The notes beneath the pieces are model-generated. The model worked only from the letters and a program-made list of their open reading frames with translations, did not search any database and was not told the DNA's origin. A DNA stretch of 5,891 nucleotides, from the NCBI GenBank assembly GCA_016932955.1, contig JAFGBV010000283.1, positions 1-5,891 on the forward strand, given 5' to 3'. The DNA is from Anaerolineales bacterium. GTDB lineage: Bacteria > Chloroflexota > Anaerolineae > Anaerolineales > UBA4823. Within the stretch, counting starts at the first letter, position 1. Every line of letters begins with the position of its first letter. Of the stretch, positions 1 to 5,421 are shown in pieces. The position numbers and the translations under genes were made by a program.

Positions 1-746
1 AAATACTCGGTCAGATTATCCGGAACGATCCCGCCCTGGCGCACTCCCCTGGCAAATTCCCGGTATTCAGGGCTGCGCAGGTACAGGTGCAGTGTCCTGC
101 CCAGGATGCCCAACATGCCCCCGAAGCCATAGCGCTTGAGGATGCCTTTCGTCTCGTCTTGCAAGTTGATGGCATAGACCTTGGCGATGATCTCTTTCAG
201 CTCTGCCCTCTCTAGCAGCCCGGTCCAGGCCTCCAGCGTCAGCGGACTTACGCTGGCGCCCACATCCTGAGCAGCCCAGGCGACCACTTCTGGCGGCGGC
301 GGTACCTTCAGCCAGATTGACTCGTTGAGCCCCACGTAGCCTCCCGCTTTGGTCACCCGCGCGTACTCATTGACCGCTTTCTGCTTGTCTGCTGGGAAGG
401 CGGTGACTGACTCGGTGATGACGGCATCGAACAGGTTATCTTCGAAGGGCAAGGCTTGCGCATCTGCCACCTTGAATTCGACCCTGCCGGTGACCTGCTC
501 TCGCTCTGCCCTTTGCCTGGCGCGCTCGACCATCTTTCCCTTGATATCCACGCCCATCACCCGGCAGCCGATATTTTTAGCCAGCCAGCAGGGCGTGGCT
601 CCGACTCCGCAGCCAACGTCCAGCACGTAGCTGTCTTTACCGATGTGGCACAGCTCGACGAGCGCCTGGGTGGCTTCCAGGCTTCCAATGTGCTTGGTCA
701 GCCCCACCTCGGCTGCAAAATCGAAGAAAGTTGGATGGTCATTCAT
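1..746 (-). CDS. Class I SAM-dependent methyltransferase, partial (C-terminus off the left edge)
   Basis: The 248 visible residues form a Rossmann-fold methyltransferase predicted to transfer a methyl group from S-adenosylmethionine to an unidentified acceptor, most likely in the cytoplasm because no membrane segment or signal peptide is seen. Motif I is VLDVGCGVGATP (residues 41-52). The acidic end of strand 2 is GVDIKGKM (65-72, Asp67). The next motif is ADAQALPFEDNLFDAV (94-109), the layout of the Methyltransf_11/25 group. The start at 746 is well supported by AGGAGG seven bases upstream. After about residue 145 the chain enters a less conserved C-terminal part rich in Leu, Arg and Tyr (for example RTLHLYLRSPEYREF), which may shape the substrate site and is still open at base 1. 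It is the last visible gene of the minus-strand cluster, 26 bases after the preceding gene. The substrate cannot be told from the sequence; small-molecule or lipid acceptors are possible. Confidence 0.93.
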   Translation of the reverse strand, partial: MNDHPTFFDFAAEVGLTKHIGSLEATQALVELCHIGKDSYVLDVGCGVGATPCWLAKNIGCRVMGVDIKGKMVERARQRAEREQVTGRVEFKVADAQALPFEDNLFDAVITESVTAFPADKQKAVNEYARVTKAGGYVGLNESIWLKVPPPPEVVAWAAQDVGASVSPLTLEAWTGLLERAELKEIIAKVYAINLQDETKGILKRYGFGGMLGILGRTLHLYLRSPEYREFARGVRQGGIVPDNLTEY

Positions 747-753
747 GCACTGA

Positions 754-759
754 CCTCCT
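754..759 (-). promoter_or_regulatory. Ribosome binding site of the methyltransferase gene
   Basis: On the minus strand this reads AGGAGG, a full match to the anti-Shine-Dalgarno core. It lies seven bases before the ATG at 746, inside the 26-base gap after the preceding stop codon. It fixes the methyltransferase start and suggests efficient independent initiation. Confidence 0.8.
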
Positions 760-772
760 ATAGTTCAACTAT

Positions 773-1225
773 CTAGTGAGAGAAAATGTTCAATATGGTT
801 GCAATGACATACAGGACCGCGTAGATAAGCCATAATGGGCGACTTAGCGGATAAAGCGGCCACCAATAGAACATCACCGTGGCGAGATATAAAAACACGT
901 AGGGAAGCCCAACAGATAACCGAAACGGGTTGCGGAATTGAATTTGCGCCACATAGTCGACCCAAAAGCCGAAAGCGGCGTAGATCAGGAACAGGAAGCC
1001 TCCCAGCCAGAATGACCAGCTCTTCCCGCCACGTAACAGAATGATGCTGATCACCACAGCTGGGATGGCCAGTGCATAAACGATCCAGCCGTACTTCAGC
1101 GTGTAACTTTCGAAGAGCACTTTACGCAGCGCAAAGTGGACGATCAAGATGATCTGGAGCAGAAATGCCCAGACCACGAAGAGCCTGTCCAGTTTATCCA
1201 AGTGATTCCACATAGCGGTCATCAT
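773..1225 (-). CDS. Small five-helix integral membrane protein, function unknown
   Basis: I do not recognise this 150-residue protein. It is very hydrophobic and aromatic, with five likely membrane helices near residues 16-33, 46-64, 70-92, 105-124 and 128-147. Short connecting loops leave no room for a soluble domain, and no catalytic motif is visible. Trp, Tyr and Phe are abundant, for example ATVMFYWWPLYPL (115-127). The gene begins with tandem ATG codons at 1225 and 1222. GGAGG lies three bases before the first and six before the second, so initiation at 1222 (149 residues) is favoured on spacing. The first ATG overlaps the upstream TGA as ATGA, and the binding site itself is encoded by the last codons (Gly-Gly-Glu) of the preceding gene. 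This is a classic arrangement for translational coupling, so the two membrane proteins are probably made together and may interact. A transporter or protease accessory subunit or an orphan membrane protein are all possible. Confidence 0.82.
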   Translation of the reverse strand: MMTAMWNHLDKLDRLFVVWAFLLQIILIVHFALRKVLFESYTLKYGWIVYALAIPAVVISIILLRGGKSWSFWLGGFLFLIYAAFGFWVDYVAQIQFRNPFRLSVGLPYVFLYLATVMFYWWPLYPLSRPLWLIYAVLYVIATILNIFSH

Positions 1226-2154
1226 TCACCTCCAGTCTTGCCAGCCATGACCCAGCCGGCGATGCTACCGTAGAGCAACATGGAGGACAATATCTCAAAG
1301 AAATGTGATTGGCGCACCATGTCTGGCATGTACGGGTTGGGAAATAAACCAATGCCGGAGGATAACAGTCCGGCAAATAGCAAAGCTACTGCCAGCGAAG
1401 CTTCCCAGCGTTTGGCTTTCATCATACGCACAATGGCAAGTGCAAGCGCAGCCCATAACGCGCCGCGCAGCAACTGGAATGGGATGATGTCAGGCTGTGA
1501 GCTAAAAAAACCACGAAAGTGAGTAAAGAACGGCTGGATTGCCGTCGTACCTGAATAAAACAGACGGGTTTCTTCCCACTGCCAGGCAACGAAATAGCCG
1601 AAGGCAAAGTAGATAACGATATACAATACTGCCAGTAAAGCGAACCGCAAGATCCAGGCACGCAGAGGGGTTTCTGTCCTTCCCCCTTCTTGTTGGGCAG
1701 ATTTCTTCAGTTTCCCAAAGATGATCACCGACAGCAGGGCAAAGATGGCTGCTCGTATCGCTCCTGCTTCAACCAGACCGAGGAGCTCGGTGGAATCCAA
1801 TTGCAATGTGCGGTTGAAATAGAGCGTTTCGATCTGAGTCATGAAGGTCTCCACGCCAAATTGCACCAGGAAGACGGCGCCAATGAGTTTCGCTCCATAC
1901 CAACGCGAGCGCGAGATAGGATACGACAGCACGAGGGCATTGATGGCGGAGACCAGGAAGAGCGCCTGCCCTGCCTGGCTTGCTTCTTCAGGCGTCATCG
2001 TCATGTCGGCTTGCCCAATCACCATTGTGCTCAACATATATCCAATCATCATGGATATTGAAACCAGCACCAGGCGGAATAATAACAGGCTGGTTTGTTT
2101 GAAAACAGACATTTTTTTGGTATAAGTCTGTGCGTTATTCATCAGGTCCTCCAT
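1222..2154 (-). CDS. Polytopic (about eight-helix) membrane protein, function unknown
   Basis: I do not recognise this 310-residue protein. About eight hydrophobic helices lie near residues 22-46, 62-80, 86-106, 126-146, 166-190, 226-243, 252-270 and 286-304. A basic loop between helices four and five (KLKKSAQQ, 148-155) suggests a cytoplasmic face there. The stretch NPYMPDMVRQSHFFE (273-287), a Pro/Asn/His/Glu-bearing loop just before the last helix, looks like a family signature, but no known active-site or nucleotide-binding motif is present. Two starts compete. The ATG at 2154 has no good binding site. The ATG at 2142 (residue 5, giving 306 residues and starting MNNAQTY) has GGAGG five bases upstream and is preferred. 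The gene follows the Ntn hydrolase-membrane fusion after 7 to 19 bases and overlaps the next gene by four, so it belongs to the same transcript. Its base composition is lower in GC than that fusion gene. Confidence 0.85.
   Translation of the reverse strand: MEDLMNNAQTYTKKMSVFKQTSLLLFRLVLVSISMMIGYMLSTMVIGQADMTMTPEEASQAGQALFLVSAINALVLSYPISRSRWYGAKLIGAVFLVQFGVETFMTQIETLYFNRTLQLDSTELLGLVEAGAIRAAIFALLSVIIFGKLKKSAQQEGGRTETPLRAWILRFALLAVLYIVIYFAFGYFVAWQWEETRLFYSGTTAIQPFFTHFRGFFSSQPDIIPFQLLRGALWAALALAIVRMMKAKRWEASLAVALLFAGLLSSGIGLFPNPYMPDMVRQSHFFEILSSMLLYGSIAGWVMAGKTGGE
1229..1233 (-). promoter_or_regulatory. Ribosome binding site embedded in the end of the upstream gene
   Basis: On the minus strand this reads GGAGG and forms part of the ACT GGA GGT GAA TGA end of the upstream membrane-protein gene. 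It serves the ATG pair at 1225/1222. The six-base spacing to the second ATG is close to optimal, which favours 1222 as the true start. Confidence 0.65.
2148..2152 (-). promoter_or_regulatory. Ribosome binding site deciding the start of the eight-helix membrane protein
   Basis: GGAGG on the minus strand lies five bases before the ATG at 2142 and just inside the longer reading frame that would begin at 2154. This argues for the shorter, 306-residue product. Confidence 0.65.
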
Positions 2155-2161
2155 AACTTTC

Positions 2162-3865
2162 TCAGAGCCTCGCGTTCACAATCACCCCGCCGACCAGGAT
2201 AACAAAGCTCAGTAAAATCCACCACCACAGCTTACGCCAAGGAGGTGAACTTACAGCGCTGTCGTCCAAGGCCAGCACACTCCATGCCCGGTAGCCGTGA
2301 CCCACCGCCCAGGCCTCGTAGAGCAGGATCAGCAGCAAGCCCAGCCCAGCCCCGCCTGCCACCGCCGCCCAAAAACTCACCAAAGCCCAGGGGGAGGGCT
2401 CCATCAGCGAACAAGTGCCAGAGATCCAATCGATCAGCCGCATAGCGAGCAGGTTAATACCTGCTATTCCCAGGTGGACGGTAATCCAGGTTACCGGCAG
2501 GCGCTCTCCAAGCGTGCGCAGGTAGCCTCGCTGGGAGGCTAGTGCCAACAGCGGCCCCTGGAAAAGCAGCCAGCTCAAGAGCAGCGGCAAGACGAGGATC
2601 AGCAGAATTTGGGCCAGCGTGTTGGATTGCGCTTGCGGAACCAGGATAACCGCAGCCAGCGCGATCAGAAATGCCACGGTAATGGGGGCGAGATGCCCGG
2701 CGGCCTCCAGCAGCGCAGCCTGCCAGGGGTGTGCGGCTTGCTTGCGCCCGGCGATCAGCCAGAGCAGCAGCCCCAGGGGTCCCAGGGTCAGCGTGAGCGG
2801 CAGCCAAAAGAGCAGGGTGCGTGGCTTTCTGAGCGAGGATAGGATGATTACGAGCAGGCTGGCAAGCACCAAACCAATCCAGACTTTGCCGATCTGATCA
2901 CAGAGACCCTGCCTGGATAGGACGTTCTGGTAGCGGCGGGTAGCCTCCTGGCTCACCTCTTCCGGGAACAGCTTGCTCAACGGCCCGGATGGGTGAGGGT
3001 TGGCGAGCTCTTCTGCCACGTTCAAGACCACGGGCTGGTCGTACTGGCGGAAATAATAGAGATACACGATCCCGTGCGGCAGGTCAGCCGCCAGCGATTC
3101 GATCGTCCAGGAGCTGCCACCTGAGACACTGACCGCCTCCAATACTGCCGCGGCATCTTCGACGGTTAAATTACCTTCTCCTTCCACCAACTCGGAAAGC
3201 TGCCTGGAAGCCGTTTCGTAGCGCTCGCAGGGATAGCCATAGCCGTTGCTGGGGTTGGCGACATTGAAGTTGGTCGACACTAGAAAGCCGTCCCCGGCTG
3301 GCTTGCGGGTGAAGACCACTTCGCCATCTGCCCCCGCGCTGATGATCACCGCATCCCCGCTGGCGTCGGCAAACTGCATCTGGTCGTGCATGTAGGCGTG
3401 CCATTGGTGCGCCTCCACCCACGCGATCACCTCTGCCACCGTGGCGCATTCGTGCAGGATGCGCACCGGGTAGGAGGTGTAGCTGCCGGTGACCGGCTCC
3501 CGCTCCAGGTGTGGGTTGGTGTCCACGCGCGGCAAACCGTTGGCATCGTAAGCCAGCCCTTTCTCGTTGACGCCTTGCTGGACGTTATCCGAGTGCCCGA
3601 TCCAGATGGCTCCATAATTCTCCCCTTCCCCCCGATCCACCCAATACCAGCTATCGGCGTAGATGTAATCATCGTTCCCGCCAAAGAAGACCTGCCCGTC
3701 TTTCGCAACGGTGAACACGGTACAGCCGGCAGGAATCTCCCCACCGCACGCCTCCCTGGTGGTTGGTGTTCCGCCTGTGAGGGCCGAGATCAAGGTCAGG
3801 TAAATGCCAGCAGACAAAATACCTAAGGCTACGAAAGAGACGAGAACTTTAATAATCTTTGTCAT
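2162..3865 (-). CDS. Membrane-fused Ntn hydrolase (penicillin V acylase / acyl-CoA:6-APA acyltransferase type) with C-terminal seven-helix domain
   Basis: This 567-residue protein is predicted to hydrolyse or transfer a linear amide bond outside the cytoplasm. Residues 1-6 are basic and 7-29 form a signal anchor. Residues 48-315 are an Ntn-fold amidase domain. AGCTVF (46-51) gives the expected Gly-Cys autocleavage site with Cys48 as nucleophile. GGNDDY (62-67) occupies the position of GRNLDW in bile salt hydrolases, with Asp66 matching the catalytic Asp. GVNEKGLAYDANGLP (98-112), FADASGDAV (165-173), STNF (197-200, Asn199) and CERY (213-216) also fit the family. From about 328 to 564 there are seven membrane helices (about 328-345, 350-372, 391-410, 416-440, 458-477, 493-517, 547-564). 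Most relatives are soluble and end near residue 330, so this is a fusion. The start at 3865 lies 10 bases after the upstream stop, behind a modest GAGAG-like site. The substrate is unknown; N-acyl amino acids, penicillins, bile salts and acyl-homoserine lactones are family precedents. Confidence 0.88.
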   Translation of the reverse strand: MTKIIKVLVSFVALGILSAGIYLTLISALTGGTPTTREACGGEIPAGCTVFTVAKDGQVFFGGNDDYIYADSWYWVDRGEGENYGAIWIGHSDNVQQGVNEKGLAYDANGLPRVDTNPHLEREPVTGSYTSYPVRILHECATVAEVIAWVEAHQWHAYMHDQMQFADASGDAVIISAGADGEVVFTRKPAGDGFLVSTNFNVANPSNGYGYPCERYETASRQLSELVEGEGNLTVEDAAAVLEAVSVSGGSSWTIESLAADLPHGIVYLYYFRQYDQPVVLNVAEELANPHPSGPLSKLFPEEVSQEATRRYQNVLSRQGLCDQIGKVWIGLVLASLLVIILSSLRKPRTLLFWLPLTLTLGPLGLLLWLIAGRKQAAHPWQAALLEAAGHLAPITVAFLIALAAVILVPQAQSNTLAQILLILVLPLLLSWLLFQGPLLALASQRGYLRTLGERLPVTWITVHLGIAGINLLAMRLIDWISGTCSLMEPSPWALVSFWAAVAGGAGLGLLLILLYEAWAVGHGYRAWSVLALDDSAVSSPPWRKLWWWILLSFVILVGGVIVNARL

Positions 3866-3875
3866 GGCTTTTCTC

Positions 3876-4931
3876 TCATTCCGACATCGGATACACCGCC
3901 GGGTGGTCAGAGGGCAGCTTTTGCCACATCCGGTCAGCCAGGACCATTAGAAGGGCGATTCCCACTAGAGTCCAATTGTACACCGTGTAATCCAACTCCG
4001 GGACGAAGGCAAAGGCTGTGTTGGCTGCGGCATGGGCAATGCCAGCTGCCAGGATGCTGCCCTTGCTGCGGTTATAGACCCAGGTCAGGGTCAGGGTGCC
4101 GAGGAGGTGCTCCAGGTAGGTCTGCCCCCAAAACATGAGCGAAGAAACGGGCCTGCCCTCCGCCTCCCATAGGAAGAGGTGCCACAGCGGCCAAAAAATG
4201 TTTAATACCAAGCAAGCTGCCAGGGGGCTGAGGGAGGCCTGCATCCTGGGCAGGGCAAAGCCGCGCCAGCCCGCTTCTTCGCCGGTGGCATTGAAAAAGA
4301 AGAACTGGTAGAGGAATTTGACCAATACCAGGCCAAGCAACGCCAGGCTGGTTTCCTGGAAGTGGTGGACAGTGAGGGGAACCCGCCCGAGCAGGCTGCT
4401 GATGGTGATCGAAAGCAGGATTATTGCCGGCACCAGCAGCAGCGCCACGAAGGCCCAGCCCCGCACACCGCGCAGCCGCAACAGCGAAGCCAGGTAGACC
4501 CTCACTGCCGGCAGGCGTGAATAAGCCATGCTGAGCACGAAAGCGACCGGCAGTACCGCAACGAGCGTGAAAACGGCAATGGCAAGAGTCAATGGTGCGT
4601 GGTTGATCAAGATATTGTTGGCAAGGAAAACCAGCGCACAAGTCACCCAGGCGACGAAGAAGGCGGTCCAGTATGCCCGTTTGCTGCCCTGCCGGGGTTG
4701 GGTGTTCGTCAGGGCGGTGATGATGATCCCCGCCAGGGCAGGCCCGCATAGTGCAATGATAGATACTGGCGCCAGCAGAAATTCTCCCCGCTTCAACACC
4801 GCCTGCATGGAAAAGCCCAGACCCCAGGAGATCAGGAAAGTGATGACAAAGAAAGCCACAACTTGATGGCTCTTGATCCATTGGATAAGCTTGTTCATGA
4901 TTCTAGTTGCTTTCAAGGCTCGGGACTCCAT
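3876..4931 (-). CDS. CPBP-family intramembrane metalloprotease (CAAX protease/bacteriocin-processing type), complete
   Basis: This 351-residue polytopic protein is predicted to cleave peptide substrates within or at the cytoplasmic membrane. All three CPBP signatures are present: TGEEAGWRGFALPRMQ (216-231, Glu218/Glu219 and Arg223), FWPLWH (246-251, His251), and AAGIAHAAANT (295-305, His300 and Asn304). These Glu and His residues are the expected metal/catalytic set, so the enzyme looks intact. Roughly eight to ten helices are visible, beginning with VVAFFVITFLISWGLGF (24-40). The start is uncertain. The ATG at 4931 has GAGG five bases upstream and overlaps the preceding gene by 19 bases. The ATG at 4898 (MNKLIQWIK, 340 residues) resembles the usual family beginning but has no clear binding site. 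Ten bases separate its stop from the Ntn hydrolase gene, so the two are probably co-expressed. Family roles include bacteriocin self-immunity and maturation, Abi phenotypes and prenyl-protein processing; nothing here picks one. Confidence 0.92.
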   Translation of the reverse strand: MESRALKATRIMNKLIQWIKSHQVVAFFVITFLISWGLGFSMQAVLKRGEFLLAPVSIIALCGPALAGIIITALTNTQPRQGSKRAYWTAFFVAWVTCALVFLANNILINHAPLTLAIAVFTLVAVLPVAFVLSMAYSRLPAVRVYLASLLRLRGVRGWAFVALLLVPAIILLSITISSLLGRVPLTVHHFQETSLALLGLVLVKFLYQFFFFNATGEEAGWRGFALPRMQASLSPLAACLVLNIFWPLWHLFLWEAEGRPVSSLMFWGQTYLEHLLGTLTLTWVYNRSKGSILAAGIAHAAANTAFAFVPELDYTVYNWTLVGIALLMVLADRMWQKLPSDHPAVYPMSE

Positions 4932-5329
4932 TGAATCCTCATCTCTTCGTCAGCCACGCTGTTATAAGCATCGGCAAAGGCCTGGTAGCCGCCTTCGACG
5001 GTCTGGATCAGCGCCTGCCTGCCCAGCTCTTCTTCGATGGTCAATGCCATGGCGGCACCAACCACATAAAAACCTTTCTTCTGGTATGCCAACGAGGCAA
5101 TCTGACGGTAGACCTCATCATGAGCCACGCCAGCGGGTTTGGCCTTAGCGACGGAGAAAAGCTCGTTAAACTCACGGATGTACCAGCGCACAATGGGTCT
5201 CTTGTCGAGCCGGTAGAGAAAATATTCGTAGGGAGGGGGAAACTCCTTCGTTTGTTTGTACTCAATACAGGTGGCAATCCCCTCGTTTTGCAACCCAATC
5301 AGCATGTCGATAACCACTTCGTTTGCCAT
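4913..5329 (-). CDS. Small soluble protein, probably the C-terminal remnant of a larger (putative Zn-peptidase-like) protein
   Basis: This gives a 138-residue, mostly helical, non-membrane protein. Its opening ANEVVIDMLIGLQNEGIAT (2-20), the GFYVVGAAMALTIEEELGR block (86-104) and the QALIQTVEGGYQAFADAYN region (105-123) resemble, from memory only, the C-terminal half of predicted zinc-dependent peptidases of the DUF5700/DUF2268 kind, whose HExxH motif lies earlier in the chain. No HExxH is present here, so if that kinship holds the product is a truncated, probably non-catalytic, form. The start at 5329 is backed by AGAGG five bases upstream, so the piece may still be translated. The same reading frame stays open for 27 further codons up to the stop of the preceding CPBP gene, as if sequence coding for an earlier part of the protein remained. 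The 3' end overlaps the start of the next CPBP gene by 19 bases. The family guess is tentative. Confidence 0.72.
   Translation of the reverse strand: MANEVVIDMLIGLQNEGIATCIEYKQTKEFPPPYEYFLYRLDKRPIVRWYIREFNELFSVAKAKPAGVAHDEVYRQIASLAYQKKGFYVVGAAMALTIEEELGRQALIQTVEGGYQAFADAYNSVADEEMRIQWSPEP
4937..4940 (-). promoter_or_regulatory. Putative ribosome binding site for the upstream CPBP start
   Basis: The minus strand reads GAGG five bases before the ATG at 4931, inside the 3' end of the preceding gene (codons for Glu-Met-Arg-Ile). The match is short. It supports the longer CPBP product and a translationally coupled overlap, but the ATG at 4898 is not excluded. Confidence 0.4.
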
Positions 5330-5410
5330 ATGTTCCTCTAGATTCTGCGTGCTATACGGACTAAATCCGCCACCGCTTCTACGATGATCTCCATTAGCTG
5401 ATTCAACGAT
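5330..5410 (-). pseudogene. In-frame upstream remnant (27 codons) of the 138-residue protein
   Basis: Between the TGA of the partial CPBP gene (5413-5411) and the ATG at 5329, the frame of the 138-residue gene is uninterrupted for 27 codons and holds no ATG, GTG or TTG. Its last part reads GGGFSPYSTQNLEEH and runs smoothly into MANEVVIDM, as expected if the ancestral coding sequence extended upstream and was truncated by a deletion or rearrangement at the junction with the CPBP gene. An open frame of this length can also arise by chance, so the call is tentative. No convincing promoter was seen in this gap. Confidence 0.35.
5335..5339 (-). promoter_or_regulatory. Ribosome binding site of the 138-residue protein
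   Basis: AGAGG on the minus strand sits five bases upstream of the ATG at 5329. It supports that ATG as a working start even though the reading frame is open further upstream. Confidence 0.6.
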
Positions 5411-5421
5411 TCAGCTTTTTT
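5397..5421 (+). terminator. Possible plus-strand intrinsic terminator
   Basis: On the plus strand GCTGATTC and GATTCAGC flank AAC to form a hairpin with one internal T-T mismatch (seven pairs), followed directly by six T residues. It lies across the stop codon of the partial CPBP gene on the opposite strand. On the minus strand, the direction of all genes here, the A-run precedes the hairpin, so it would not end the operon transcript. With no plus-strand gene nearby it could only stop antisense transcription, and it may be chance. Confidence 0.25.

Noticed and set aside
760..772. Perfect inverted repeat ATAGTT-C-AACTAT just upstream of the methyltransferase ribosome site
   Set aside because: Six-base arms around one base are expected about once in a sequence of this length by chance. 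The site is AT-rich and has no second copy, so I do not call it an operator.
349..776. Plus-strand open frames of 93 and 106 codons
   Set aside because: They are antisense to the methyltransferase, whose SAM-binding motif and AGGAGG start are clear on the minus strand.
2112..2118. Seven-base homopolymer in the eight-helix gene (with another at 1504-1510) as possible slippage or programmed frameshift sites
   Set aside because: Both lie inside an intact reading frame and encode ordinary Lys-Lys and Phe-Phe pairs, with no alternative frame continuing into a recognisable protein.
3386..3826. Plus-strand 146-codon open frame
   Set aside because: It is antisense to the Ntn hydrolase domain, whose catalytic motifs fix the coding strand. 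The plus-strand translation shows no domain and no ribosome site was evident.
4072..4881. A 269-codon open frame on the minus strand overlapping the CPBP protease in another frame
   Set aside because: Its translation is low-complexity, rich in Pro, Gly, Arg and His with no family motif, whereas the overlapping frame has all three CPBP motifs and a membrane protein pattern.
4907..5341. Plus-strand 144-codon open frame
   Set aside because: It mirrors the 138-residue minus-strand gene, which has AGAGG before its ATG and sits in a co-directional gene string. The plus-strand product resembles no family I know.
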